Source: Chrysogorgia sp. JL179-B06
Lineage: Eukaryota; Cnidaria; Anthozoa; Scleralcyonacea; Chrysogorgiidae
Reading direction: 5' to 3'
DNA: 64,000 nucleotides
NCBI GenBank assembly: GCA_035772405.1
Contig: JAYKKM010000049.1
Location: forward strand, 3,143,501 to 3,207,500
Shown here: positions 24,401 to 30,245 of the stretch, in pieces
Numbering within the stretch: the first letter of the stretch is position 1
How the letters are laid out: every line of letters starts with the position of its first letter
Notes under the pieces: model-generated
The model's input: only the letters and a program-made list of their open reading frames with translations
What the model was told of the DNA's origin: nothing
The model's database searches: none
Program-made: the position numbers and the translations under genes

Positions 24401-26086
24401 TACCTTACATTCTGAACTAATGAATGAATGAATGGAATGAATGTAGAGTTGGCTGAGTAGCCTCTTGAAACAACTGGGCACATTAACATTGAGTGGATGC
24501 TGAATGTGCCATCTTTAAACTCAAGACCTTGTGACAGTCATGAATATGGTGTACTTTAAATTGAGGTTGAAAACAATAAGATGGTATGAATGTACAGTAG
24601 CATCCCATATTTACTAAAGCAATTTAGCCTACGCATAGACGGCGGAATTCCTCTTATTACCGTCTATGAATCAGCTCCGTATTTCTTGATTCTGTGACGT
24701 CGTCTGTCTGCAAGGATTCTGGGGACGCTCGGTGATTGGCTACATATTAAATTTTATTATAATACAGGAGCTGATTGGTGCTTTGCATCAGCTGAACATC
24801 AACAGAAGCTGTGATTGGATAATACATAGAAGATGGCAGCATTCGCTCATGACATTTGCTTGGCCATTTCACCATTCTGCAGAGGCTTCTTACGCTTTTA
24901 TATCGTAATAATTTCACCTTAATGAAGACCTCGGTGTTGTCCGTGTTTCCTGCGCGGTGTGAAATGGGAGATTCTGACAAAACACTGGCTTCTGATCTTG
25001 CTAAATGTGGTCCATATTTTACTGGTGTGCTTTGAAGCAACATAGGATTAGGACACATATTTCGTCAACAGAAGACGATGCCGAATCTGCGTCGTCGTTG
25101 CGAGATTTTTTAGCAGTAGACTCGATGGCAGGATTACTTCTCTTTAACCATTGATCTGTTGAACAATTGGTACTCTCATGGCTGGATTTCAAAAGTGCTT
25201 CAATGTGATGGATTTACTCTATCAAACCGCGCCGTTTCTTTAGAACATTGACACAGCTTCGACAAAGATACTTGCTTGAGTTGGAACTTTTAAGCTCTCA
25301 AGTTCAAACTTCAAGTTTTCCTCACTTCGTCCTTGGATTAAGTATTTGTCTTTCGGCCACTTAAAAGCTTTTTGGCAGAGAAAACATTCTTCCGACATAA
25401 CGAATAACTAAAACACTACATTTTAGTCTCCTCAACCAGAAATATACATAATATGCGGAACAGTATAAATTACGCCATAAACCGCGTAAATTACAGAACA
25501 CGAAATACGACACTGATTCGCAGACGCTCTTAATCCCCATTAATCAGGGCCGGATACGGAGCGTCTGCACGCAGGCTAGTTAAGATTGGACTAGTTCTTG
25601 AAAATGGGAAGCCCTTTTGAGTCATCTCTTTTAGCCTTACCCAGAAACTGTGATGTATTGAGATCCAAAAATTGCGGTAGTTTATGTAAATGTATATTAT
25701 TATCACGCTTTGACAACCCCGACATACCTGGTCATGTGACCTGCACCACACAGACATGATTTACTGATAAGTTTGTTTCTTTTGCTGCAAGACTTTTCAT
25801 GCATTCTACCCACTGTATCATTCTCAACTTCAGCTGTTGACAACACCAGTTCTTCTAATCCGTTCACGATATCCCTTCGTTTTTCTTTCCAATTCCAGGT
25901 TGCAGAAAATGAGGTTTCTCTTGCACTAGCATGCCTTCTTTCGGGAATAAAATCATCGTAGCTTACATGGATAAAATGTACACACCTTCCAATTATTTTC
26001 CAGTTCATAAGTGTTAGTTCGTTTGCTAAAGTCGATTTTCCCGAAGCCGGAATACCACACAAAATGAGAAAGCAGCCATCCGCCAT
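1..26086 (-). CDS. PSTK: L-seryl-tRNA(Sec) kinase (PSTK), six exons, 3' end outside window
   Basis: PSTK phosphorylates Ser-tRNA(Sec) to Sep-tRNA(Sec), the step before SepSecS in cytosolic selenocysteine synthesis. I joined six minus-strand exons: 25728-26086, 24162-24250, 15917-16118, 12231-12309, 11452-11545 and 1-438. All junctions are GT-AG and every phase agrees (2, 1, 2, 0, 1). Visible marks: Walker A GIPASGKST at residues 11-19, YDDFIP after it, the family block DDNMYYRSMRYE in exon 2, GFAEIYVHCPLD and the R-rich lid in exon 3, and NIVYRADQVMRK in exon 5. About 420 codons are present, more than the roughly 350 aa usual in vertebrates, because the last exon carries a long acidic/polar tail. 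Start chosen at the only Met before the P-loop. Introns are filled with transposons. Spliced structure is inferred, not tested. Confidence 0.88.
439..2340. other. PSTK intron 5, left part: degenerate repeats
   Basis: No coding exon recognised. At about 660-820 lies a block shared in inverted orientation with 10880-10985 (CTAGCAGTAAGAGCT, GTCAACCT, GACCCTTTCCGG, GTTAACATGCGCGCCC) and including a TATATATAG string. From about 1190 to 1860 there are diverged, loosely tandem units with GAGCCAGCT/TCATGTAATA words and a separate GGCAA/CAGTCTG word, probably an old satellite or MITE cluster. Confidence 0.5.
2362..2551 (+). CDS. possible 41-aa reading frame behind a TATA box
   Basis: TATATAA at 2362-2368 is followed about 60 bp later by ATG at 2426 in context CACAATGG. 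The frame encodes 41 residues beginning MAHENMQWFPFRKGEKPG and ending at TAA 2549-2551, with a DWDD acidic patch and a basic end. It could be a first exon, a tiny gene or chance. A second frame starts 12 bases earlier. I recognise no family. It lies antisense in PSTK intron 5. Confidence 0.2.
2679..2957 (-). CDS. unrecognised open frame, possible exon
   Basis: A 92-codon minus-strand frame in a locally GC-richer patch. The first half (GQFYDLILSETLDRALTCML) reads like protein and is bounded by a possible acceptor (GTGTAG) and a possible donor (CAA|GTAGGT). The rest looks random. No family recognised; it may be a transposon remnant inside PSTK intron 5. Confidence 0.15.
   Translation of the reverse strand: MCRRRITLKSGQFYDLILSETLDRALTCMLQVGAHVILEAKKKLNISNASLFYSGYCGSRVYRFRDFCFFGVAIWPQQALRQQCSDGFLIFF
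3452..3600. repeat. long hairpin with tRNA-like A-box loop
   Basis: AAGGATTTATGGTGAAGGAA at the left pairs with the inverted TTCACTATAAATCCTCAG side, and GAGAGTTGGAATATATACAA pairs with TTGTATATATTCCAACACTC. The loop carries CGTAGTTCAGTGGTTAGAGC, a good pol III A box, without a B box. Likely a foldback MITE or SINE remnant. Confidence 0.6.
3935..4338. repeat. MITE with TIR ending ...GGATAGGCACTTTAAA
   Basis: Imperfect inverted repeat: CAAAGTGCGTATCCGGGCTT with GGGGATTTAGATG on the left against AAATCTCCAAACACCGGATAGGCACTTTA on the right. Inner TATCTTGTCGTGCGAAAATT pairs with AATTTTCGAACGGCAAGATA. The ends and inner words match the element at 47527-47866, so the two belong to one family. Confidence 0.6.
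5008..5434. repeat. MITE copy 1, TIR AGTGTCTATGAAGTGAAAAA
   Basis: Left end TTAAAGTGTCTATGAAGTG, right end CTTCATAGACACTTAA. The inner arms also pair (GCACGGCAGGAGCGT, CTGCATAGTCTTCGAGCT). A second copy is at 56490-56955. TTAA at both borders suggests a piggyBac-like or other TTAA-targeting source; inference only. Confidence 0.75.
5480..6725 (-). pseudogene. broken LINE: ORF1 end and ORF2 linker/RT start
   Basis: Reading right to left: an ORF1p-like stretch (KLDDLENRSQRNI, then after a shift KPWEASEDKLRRIL and EKGHRVGR) around 6480-6720. Then the pre-RT linker (KKLYKQYL, YKTYRNKLNHSLKVAK) around 6330-6480, PFIFRINNKDVSDAVTIANS near 6180-6250, and RT finger ARVIPLYKSGN with NCRPISILPSF at 5804-5900. 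FDTVNHNIL remains near 5600. Many stops and frameshifts. Non-LTR retrotransposon, dead, in PSTK intron 5. Confidence 0.7.
6815..6925. repeat. ~110-bp hairpin (CTTATTTACTGAGACC...)
   Basis: CTTATTTACTGAGACCGAGG on the left pairs with the inverse at 6894-6922 (CCGAGGTCTCAGTAAATAAG). The centre is GC-rich (CCCGAGAACGGCGGTCGAGG). Foldback element or MITE core. Confidence 0.6.
7390..7605. repeat. inverted-repeat element, GACGTCA ends
   Basis: TGACGTCATACTGCATAATG and GAAGCCTGTATATC on the left pair with GATATACAGGCTTTTTC and CATTATGCAGTGTGACGTCA on the right, with a ~100-bp spacer. MITE. Confidence 0.6.
7610..8840. other. PSTK intron 5: no firm gene
   Basis: Mostly AT-rich. A plus-strand frame at 7821-8030 starts with a hydrophobic MFTYKSVNFTIVYTL run, but its middle is the GCCCGTTTTCCACTTCACC word that is the terminus of the MITE at 33822-33980, so it is probably not a gene. 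At 8171-8238 an exon-like plus-strand segment (TTCTTTTAG then VNGIPQQARRQIDRGSEGLY then a GTAG donor) has no recognised homologue. Confidence 0.35.
8843..9866 (-). pseudogene. CR1/Jockey-type LINE reverse transcriptase fragment
   Basis: Minus-strand RT: FGN near 9800, FLDFSKTFDLIDHNILLSNF, AGVPQGSKIGPFAF, the catalytic box FMDDTTL (Met instead of the usual Ala/Val before DD). After one in-frame TAA at 9299-9301 it continues KKTKEMVIDF and the thumb/C-terminal YCSIIRSVLEYGDILWHGGL, QKRALRII, SLKERREKHC. The 5' side is frameshifted near 9767. A 3' part only, no endonuclease. One nonsense codon is the main break in the RT itself. The same family is seen at 11740-11932. Confidence 0.85.
9870..10300. 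other. no gene recognised
   Basis: Between the LINE fragment and the poly(A) signal of the small gene. Includes an 89-codon plus-strand frame with no recognisable motif; composition like intron/repeat. Confidence 0.4.
10304..10309 (-). terminator. poly(A) signal AATAAA
   Basis: Minus-strand AATAAA about 120 bp downstream of the stop of the 115-aa gene, consistent with its own 3' end. Confidence 0.45.
10429..10776 (-). CDS. intronless 115-aa gene inside PSTK intron 5, family unknown
   Basis: Complete minus-strand frame, ATG 10776 in strong context GAACCATGG, stop 10429-10431. A TATA-like TTTATATAG lies ~50 bp upstream (10821-10830) and AATAAA on the minus strand at 10304-10309. The protein is acidic and helical, without signal peptide or membrane span. 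The N-terminal TRDRVIDFIFTEFVHKR loosely fits a BH4 helix, and DIWRGVLACARLYEAS loosely fits the BH1 helix of Bcl-2 proteins. It lacks a clear BH3 (LWTKMRDH is poor) and has no BH2, so a Bcl-2-like fold is only a suggestion. A second frame over its 3' half (10329-10532) is likely a shadow. Could also be a retrogene or transposon-carried gene. Confidence 0.6.
   Translation of the reverse strand: MAHLFETIYCDEVDFERVTRDRVIDFIFTEFVHKRMQVIEKEESCVTVETDDDLWTKMRDHCEISDEDDRWLNYADKALKEIDPEDIWRGVLACARLYEASVSVNYLQTLLRNFI
10821..10830 (-). promoter_or_regulatory. TATA box of the 115-aa gene
   Basis: Minus-strand TTTATATAGT about 45-50 bp before the ATG at 10776, a spacing that leaves a short 5' leader. 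Position is seen; use is inferred. Confidence 0.45.
10955..11350. repeat. tandem duplication, ~200-bp units
   Basis: Two units begin ATCTAGCAGTAAGAGCTCCT (about 10955 and 11165). Both continue with GTGGTTTA, AAACCAACAGTTATTTTTTC, AAATTAGATT, then CGCAATGC..AGCTTTTT. Related to the block near 640-820. May be part of the promoter-side sequence of the 115-aa gene or a satellite. Confidence 0.7.
11452..11545 (-). CDS. PSTK: PSTK exon 5
   Basis: 94-bp exon, acceptor GACAATAG, donor AAGAG|GTAGGA. It encodes KDRMITERNIVYRADQVMRK then HISSKLEHIR, matching the PSTK segment with N-I-(L/V)-H/Y-x-x-D-Q followed by a helix. Phase 0 in, phase 1 out. Confidence 0.82.
11740..11935 (-). pseudogene. short LINE RT fragment
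   Basis: SYKLLGVWMESDFKC, then RRFFFLKVLKKYGAPAKD and PLRFHL match the thumb region of the LINE at 8843-9277 (SYKLIGILIESDFKW, KVLKKYNAPAKDLL) with an internal deletion. Lies in PSTK intron 5. Confidence 0.75.
12231..12309 (-). CDS. PSTK: PSTK exon 4
   Basis: 79-bp exon, acceptor ATTTTTAG, donor AAAAG|GTACTC. It encodes RKILDLLQSAASDVPPPLKV then LDEEEK, equivalent to the loop-helix before the last conserved block. Weak by itself; supported by exact phase agreement (2 in, 0 out) with both neighbours. Confidence 0.78.
12310..13780. other. PSTK intron 3: nothing recognised
   Basis: About 1.5 kb without a supported gene; short open frames have no motif. Ends with a run of (GT)TACAAGTTACAG words at 13660-13700 that recurs at 15785-15905 (GTAACTAGTTAC), bracketing the LINE at 13790-15020. 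Confidence 0.4.
13790..15020 (+). pseudogene. RTE-like LINE 5' part, endonuclease domain with frameshifts
   Basis: Starts with the characteristic leader CACTGGCTAATTAGCCAGTG near 13828, then APE-type endonuclease motifs on the plus strand. These are MKFGAWNVRTLNDSV near 14320, KKYNIDVAGLSETRFAESG near 14370-14425 in another frame, KLVLIGDFNARVGKD near 14745-14790, and LIDYIITRKKAA near 14975-15010. At least two frameshifts and a missing middle. The frame breaks off at about 15020 with no reverse transcriptase. Dead 5' fragment inside PSTK intron 3. Confidence 0.8.
15020..15905. other. PSTK intron 3: repeat words, no gene
   Basis: GTTGTAACCAATACATTATTG and AACCAACCCCAAAACAACAA at 15020-15110 recur in inverted form around 40450 and 41400. 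Just before exon 3 there is a GTAACTAGTTAC-rich palindromic patch (15785-15900). The rest is AT-rich with no coding signal. Confidence 0.45.
15917..16118 (-). CDS. PSTK: PSTK exon 3
   Basis: 202-bp exon, acceptor CTGATTAG, donor AATG|GTAAGG. It encodes SFGFAEIYVHCPLDVSLSRN, then an arginine-rich stretch and MVNRIEKPDPQKFPWE. This matches the family pattern of a hydrophobic strand with CPL, a lid with basic residues, and a KP-x-P motif. Phase 1 in, phase 2 out. Confidence 0.9.
16376..17105 (+). mobile_element. TIR element carrying a RecQ-helicase-like fragment
   Basis: Left CTGGCCCCAGAGGTTCTACG pairs with CGTAGAACCTCTGGGACCAG at 16862-16881, and a second right-hand copy is at 17074-17100. Inside on the plus strand, 16620-16814 reads FLLAYINRRDIFTILPTGYG then KSLIFQIVPDICREL. 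This is the Walker A (TGYGKS) segment of RecQ-type DNA helicases as found in transposon-linked RecQ copies. Only about 60 residues remain, so the element is non-autonomous. In PSTK intron 2. Confidence 0.6.
17891..18200 (-). CDS. hAT transposase last exon (dimerisation domain)
   Basis: Encodes FNLGVSTSKLERLFSRMKRV, SLGQERLENLLRIGEEGP and a basic/acidic tail ending SEIPHADS, stop 17891-17893. This is the hAT C-terminal dimerisation region with the catalytic Glu. The 5' limit is unclear: the acceptor could be one of several AGs in the adjoining CAAGATCTTG repeats. Confidence 0.75.
17891..23828 (-). CDS. hAT transposase (ZNF862-like, DUF4371 type), three exons
   Basis: Exons 22640-23828, 20990-22147 and about 17891-18200, ~880 codons. 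N-terminus has CxxC pairs (CSVC, CLVC, CNVC, CQKC), a KIVIRKQAQLSSFF linker and a TTF-like zinc finger (CTVC then H..H). Catalytic features: VLWDGSTDNS near residue 345 (first D), GMGADGASV at the start of exon 2 (second D), NWCLAHRLELAL (CxxH), and STSKLERLFSRM in the last exon (E) with the dimerisation tail. Exon 1/2 junction is phase-consistent GT-AG. The exon 2/3 junction is uncertain because the intron side of exon 3 has been overrun by the CAAGATCTTG repeat. Start chosen at MESICSVC. Confidence 0.85.
18200..19012. repeat. CAAGATCTTG palindromic minisatellite
   Basis: Dozens of CAAGATCTTG(C/G) palindromes separated by short CATGA-(C/T)TTT spacers, broken by a non-repetitive gap at 18380-18500. 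The array directly abuts the last transposase exon and fills its intron. Confidence 0.9.
19790..19935. repeat. GATCCCAGG-type minisatellite
   Basis: Diverged tandem units of about 20-25 bp around GGATCCCAGG(T/C)(G/A)GGA and ACCC(G/A)GGATCCCAGG, inside the hAT element. Confidence 0.7.
20055..20215. repeat. foldback repeat, copy A (hammerhead-like core)
   Basis: GAAGTTGATC...CAAGGTTGTTG and ACTATTGTTGGTGACTGAC pair with GTCAGTCACCAACAATAGT and CAACCTGGACGATCAACTTC. On the minus strand the centre reads TTGACGATGACC...GTCGAAATGTC. Same family as 30365-30540. Confidence 0.75.
20990..22147 (-). CDS. hAT transposase exon 2
   Basis: 1158 bp, acceptor ATTTTAG, phase 1. Continues LKTLG|IKEFRQKIVGMGADG, then CLAHRLEL, TRWLSHKMSALIKYL and RFKNILLIVELAF at the 3' end, where the dimerisation domain begins. 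Donor TTTT|GTATAC. Confidence 0.82.
22428..22472 (-). ncRNA. hammerhead-ribozyme-like motif
   Basis: Minus strand: TTACT, CTGACGA, GGG...CCC, GAAAC, GTC, AGTAA in order. This is the hammerhead core (CUGANGA, stem II, GAAA, NUH site), stem I TTACT/AGTAA, with a very small stem III. Inside the hAT intron 1 region. Activity not shown. Confidence 0.4.
22640..23828 (-). CDS. hAT transposase exon 1
   Basis: 1189 bp, ATG 23828, donor ATTAG|GTTGG. Carries the Cys-rich N-terminus, zinc finger and the first catalytic Asp (LWDGSTDNS). In-frame upstream Met codons (to 23948) exist but precede the Cys-rich start and are less likely. Confidence 0.82.
24162..24250 (-). CDS. PSTK: PSTK exon 2
   Basis: 89-bp exon between acceptor TTTTTAG and donor GGTAAGTT. 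It encodes FHVIVIDDNMYYRSMRYE then YYQLARK, the most conserved PSTK block, which follows the second strand of the kinase domain. Phase 2 in, phase 1 out. It lies only 19 bp from the target duplication of the hAT element in the next intron. Confidence 0.9.
24251..25727. other. PSTK intron 1: no gene recognised
   Basis: About 1.5 kb with only short unrecognised frames and a GAATGAATGAATGGAATGAATG micro-array at 24418-24442. No transposon ends seen. Confidence 0.4.
25728..26086 (-). CDS. PSTK: PSTK exon 1 (P-loop exon)
   Basis: First coding exon, 119 codons plus 2 bases. It begins ATG at 26086 and carries the nucleotide-binding loop GIPASGKST a few residues in, then YDDFIP, the usual order in PSTK. 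Donor is CAG|GTATGT. The open frame continues past the donor into intron, so the exon end rests on the donor consensus and on the phase-2 match to exon 2. Confidence 0.88.
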
Positions 26087-27051
26087 CTTTAAAGAACCAA
26101 TGTCAAATGTGCGGCTGCTAGCTTACAGTACAGCGGACAACTTTGGTAGGTGCCTTCGAAGCACATACTACAGGAACATAATAAACACGTTGTAAGCCAC
26201 AAACTACTGGAATTGTTAAAGCATTGTAAGCAGTAAATTAGGGGGTTATAGAGTTGATTACAATTAAATATTTTACTGCTTACAAGACTTTAACGTTAAA
26301 GCATTGTAAGCAGTAAATTATTGGATTGCAATCGAACTGTAACAGTTACAACGTGAGGAACGGGTGTTCGAAGAAAGATATGTTATGTATTACCTCGTTC
26401 TTTTAAAAACCCCGCTTAACTTTCTGAATAAAAACCGAAATTTAGCGGGTTTTTTAAAGATAACATCTATTTCGAAGGCACCTACCAAAGTTGTCCGCTG
26501 TACTGTAAGCTAGCAGCCGCACATTTGACATCGCCGACCTCGATTTTCTTTTTCTTTTTTTCTTTTTTTCCACCTTAGAAATACCCTACTCATGTTTTAC
26601 TGTCCACTTGAATATTTGAGCATTGACGATCTCCATTGTGTCGGGCACCTCCGCTCGACGAGACCATGATCAGACAAAAAGTGTAACCACGGTTGACTGA
26701 AATTTTAAATCCGGTTTGCTTTGTCACGACGGTTTGAAGTATAAAAAAATAAAAATAAAAACCTCCCTTCCGACCTGGAAAAGTTGAAATGGGTGGACGC
26801 TAAACAAGTATTTTTTTTTATGTGAAAACAAAACGAATTTCGTAACTTTTTCAAATAAATAATTTGTAACCTTATCATGCATTAAAATTAAAATTAAAAT
26901 CAACCTTATCATGCATTAAAATTAAAATTCTCAGTAAAAATATTGATTCGTGCCTTCAAAATATTGACACGTGCTACGACGGATGGACAAAATGACGTCA
27001 CGTCAGTTTGATAGATGGAAACTAGTATTCACAGAAGGAAGATCAAACAAG
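26087..27051. promoter_or_regulatory. shared upstream region of divergent PSTK and ATP6V0E
   Basis: PSTK (minus) and the V-ATPase subunit e gene (plus) start 965 bp apart, head to head. Removing the 430-bp foldback element leaves only about 0.5 kb, typical of a bidirectional promoter. No TATA assigned. A CATTAAAATTAAAATTAAAA-type duplication lies at 26878-26930. Confidence 0.5.
26098..26530. repeat. inverted-repeat element upstream of PSTK start
   Basis: ATGTCAAATGTGCGGCTGCT..GGTAGGTGCCTTCGAAG at 26100-26160 pairs with CTTCGAAGGCACCTACC..AGCAGCCGCACATTTGACAT at 26470-26533. The inner part repeats AAGCATTGTAAGCAGTAAATTA twice and ends GTAACAGTTACAACGTGAGG. It sits 12 bp from the PSTK ATG, so it must be part of the leader or promoter. 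Confidence 0.8.
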
Positions 27052-27158
27052 ATGGTGAATGCGAAGCCAGTTGCTGCCGTTCCCATAATCGTTGTTACGA
27101 TTTTCTGTTTAGGCGTTGGAGCAGTTGTACCATGGTTCGTGAAAGGCCAGAATAAAAG
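27052..27158 (+). CDS. ATP6V0E: ATP6V0E exon 1
   Basis: ATG in context AAGATGG; encodes the first membrane helix and VVPWFVKGQNK, the family's PWF turn. Donor AAAAG|GTTTGC, phase 2. Confidence 0.9.
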
Positions 27159-29554
27159 GTTTGCTATGATTTCAGTTGGAAGTTCCCAAGGGAGATGACT
27201 CGGTCACTGTCTGACAGTATGAACTTTTTTACAGTTTAGATATTTATCTCATTTAATTTAGTACCATTCGTACAATGATTGTGTTAACTGCCGTCTGTTG
27301 TTGGTTATTGTATCCTTTTGACTGTGATATATGAAAATGTCCTGTATAAATATAATAGATGTTTAACTACTGGATAGTGAGAAGTGAGCCAATCAGATAC
27401 AAGCATTTTCATTTGCCATTTAAAGATTATTGAGTGCAATCATTTTTAACACCTGATCACAGAATAAGTATCTTTCAGCCTACAACAAACAAAAATAATT
27501 CAAAAAGCTGAGTTTCATGTCATGTTTAGTAAACAATGAATGAACTTTTTGTTTTCTTAGTACATTCGGTCAAGGGCGGCGGAGCGGGGGGCAGTGGTCC
27601 TCACGAAACCTAAAGTGTGGGGGCATCAGGGTTCGAATTAGTTGAGTAAAAATGATGTGTATACCCTCCCCCCCAAAAAAAATATATATGACGACCAAGC
27701 GGGCCCTCTCAATATAAGCAAAATAATGGTGTGCAAGAAATTGAATGCCTAAATGAATTCTAGACTAGGCATGCGATACTTTCGGTTGCCATTGCCCCTG
27801 TTGGTTTAAGAGATTGGAAAGTTAGTAAAATCGCTAAAATGCACGACAGAGATCAAATTTCGGCCACCGTTTTGTGCGGGCAGCTCCTGGAAATTCTGTG
27901 GGCCTGTGTGGGAAAGTGATTCGGGCATTCAACTTATATTTTCCTGAAAACTGGCCCCAAAACGCAGGAAATCCTGTTTCCGAGACTTTCTAATACAACA
28001 TTTTTCCGGGGCGCCGGATCCCCTTCTGCCCTGCCCCCCTATATTTAAACTGTTCCACAACCCTTGCATTCGGTACAAAAGCATTAATGTATATAATTAC
28101 ATTTATGTTTAGTAAAAACTTACTAGTAGTCTAATACAAATGCTATGATCTGATTGACTATGCCACTCGCTATCTAATGACTGATAGATACTGTATTGAC
28201 TAGATTTTCACAAAATTATTTGGTCTCAATTTCTAGGAAGCGATAGTGAACATGGGCTTTGTCTCATCAACTATCACAAACTATTCAAGCTTGTAATTGT
28301 TAAATAGTATGTGTGTAGAGAAAACTGATATTAGGTGCTACTCCAAGTGATAAACCATCCCCAATTCCCAGGTAAGTAGAGAAAACTCTACTTTTTCTCT
28401 ACTTGACCATGGGCTGGAATTCAAACCCACAACCCCAGGGTGCATTACATGTAAACCCTACCCCAGAGATATGCCGAATACTTCCGAACGCCACGCCAAA
28501 ATTATGCAATATAAAAAATGGGGGTCTGGGGAAAGTGATAGTCATGCCGAGATTTTAGGCATATGCAAACTGAGGAAATAACATGCCTTCTTGCAGCTTA
28601 ATTTCAAAACACACAAGACTCTGAGGACCAGGTTGAAAGCAATATTGATGCCTAAACAAGTGACAACAAAGTAGAAATCTCTTTTCAGCGCACACGCCGC
28701 TATGCCAAGCACTTATACAGTAGTTTGACAATGTTATACATGTGCAATGGAATGCACACTGGCCACAACCTTCGGTTTAATACTATACTGTAACTAAGCT
28801 ACAAGGCCAAGTTAGGAGCAGGTTATGAATGTTTCCTCTACTTGTCCGGTAACCTAATATCATTATTCTCCACCTGAGTTTTTTGTCCCACATTTGTTAT
28901 TCTAACAATACAAGAAGAGTTAAGTGTCTCAATATTGAAGAAACTACAGTAGACTTCAGTTTCAAAATACCACATAAGTACCATCATTCCACAACCCACT
29001 CCTAACTTGGCCTTGTAGCTGTTGGTAGAGCATTGGACTAGTAAACGGGTCACAGGTTCAAATCCCAGCCATGGTCAAGTACCAGGTATGGTTTGTTACT
29101 TGGAATATCAATTATTCACTGAGGTGAATAATAGTGAATATTTACCAAACTGCAAAGCAGCGAGGTAAATATCCACACTATTCAGCAACACTGAGGTGAA
29201 TAATTGTTTTTAGTATAAATACACAGGTAATCTTTTTGGAATAGCATTTTCTCTAAAATTGGTTATTTCCTCATCTATCACACTGACAATTAATTGGCTG
29301 GCAGCCATTTTTCCAAAACGCTGTAGGTGATTATCGTGAAAGCTTGAGCAATCAGTGTGTGCAATTTTCTATAATCACCTGTGTATTTATACTAAAACCT
29401 AATATCATTAGTAAGTAGTATTATTTGGGAATGAACAAGTTTCCTTAACAACAACTAAAGTTGGTTAATAGCCTATATGAGTCAGTTGAATCCACTAATA
29501 GGGCCAATAGTTGAAAAAGATGAATATAATGCTATTAGAGAGGAGTGGAAGTAG
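27052..29554 (+). CDS. ATP6V0E: V-type H+-ATPase subunit e, complete, three exons
   Basis: Small proteolipid-associated membrane subunit of the V0 sector of the proton pump in endosomes, lysosomes and secretory membranes. Exons 27052-27158, 27262-27309 and 29461-29554 join in phase (2, 2) to 82 codons; animal subunit e is about 80 aa. Two membrane segments: AVPIIVVTIFCLGVGAVVPW (residues 9-28) and MIVLTAVCCWLFWLIAY, then the family signature QLNPLIGP. Start chosen at 27052 because an in-frame Met at 26971 would add 27 residues the family lacks. Introns are 103 bp and 2.15 kb; the second is repeat-rich. I cannot tell paralogue e1 from e2. Confidence 0.92.
27262..27309 (+). CDS. ATP6V0E: ATP6V0E exon 2
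   Basis: 48-bp exon, acceptor TTTAATTTAG, weak donor TT|GTATCC. Encodes TIRTMIVLTAVCCWL. Phase 2 on both sides; makes the joined frame continuous into WLIAY. Confidence 0.88.
28380..28450 (-). repeat. tRNA-SINE fragment (B-box side)
   Basis: Minus strand TGTGGGTTTGAATTCCAGCC is a degenerate B box followed by CATGGTCAAGTA, the same 3' word as at 29010-29090. In ATP6V0E intron 2. Confidence 0.45.
29005..29095 (+). repeat. tRNA-derived SINE fragment
   Basis: TAGCTGTTGGTAGAGCATTG (A box) and CAGGTTCAAATCCCAGCC (B box) 30-40 bp apart, then CATGGTCAAGTACCAG. Pol III internal promoter pattern without full tRNA folding. Confidence 0.6.
29110..29400. repeat. two adjoining hairpins before ATP6V0E exon 3
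   Basis: ATTCACTGAGGTGAATAAT self-pairs and recurs at 29187-29210. Then TTTAGTATAAATACACAGGT (29212) pairs with ACCTGTGTATTTATACTAAA (29375). MITE ending 60 bp from the exon. Confidence 0.65.
29461..29554 (+). CDS. ATP6V0E: ATP6V0E exon 3, with stop
   Basis: Acceptor AACTAAAG; encodes WLIAYMSQLNPLIGPIVEKD and AIREEWK, stop TAG 29552-29554. LNPLIGP is the conserved end of the second helix. Confidence 0.92.
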
Positions 29555-30245
29555 ATGTTTAGAAATATTTATCAAGTACATTGAGGTAACAATACCATAT
29601 CACATCTTAGAATATTCTGTTCATCATATGGTTAGATTGGCATTGTTCCAACATTTTCCCTATTTTTGTGGCTATATATCTGTAATTTAACCACTTGTTT
29701 TTTAGGTGAGTCACCCAAGAAAATCACTGGACAAGTAAATTTCCAACAATCACCTATTCTTACAATCTTATCTTTCCACAATGTGTAGTGGATGGATTAA
29801 TTATAGCTAAAAGTTTGACCATTTAACGTGTTTCAAACGAAATTGTAAAGTTGTCGAGCAATAGACTAATAAATGGTATTACAAAAATACTTTGATTAAC
29901 CAACTTTTAATACCTTATCAAGCCTTGAGTGAACACTGTGAACAGTTGTAAACATTCCATTTATTGCACAAATAATTGCAATGAGTAGTTTTCTTTGACA
30001 GTCTGTCTCCAGATTAAAACTGCAAGTAATTTTAAAACTATAAAAATTATACTACATAGGTAGTGTGAAACAGAAATAATAACTAACATTTTGAGCAAAA
30101 GCCATTCATCAGAGTAACACTTTAAGCTCAGTATACAAATTCTCCTTATTGGTCTCCAAACATTTTGTAGACATTATACACAGTATAATGTACAGTACTA
30201 GTTGGGAGAAATTGTTTTAAAAACATGTCAGTTTAATACCTTTGG

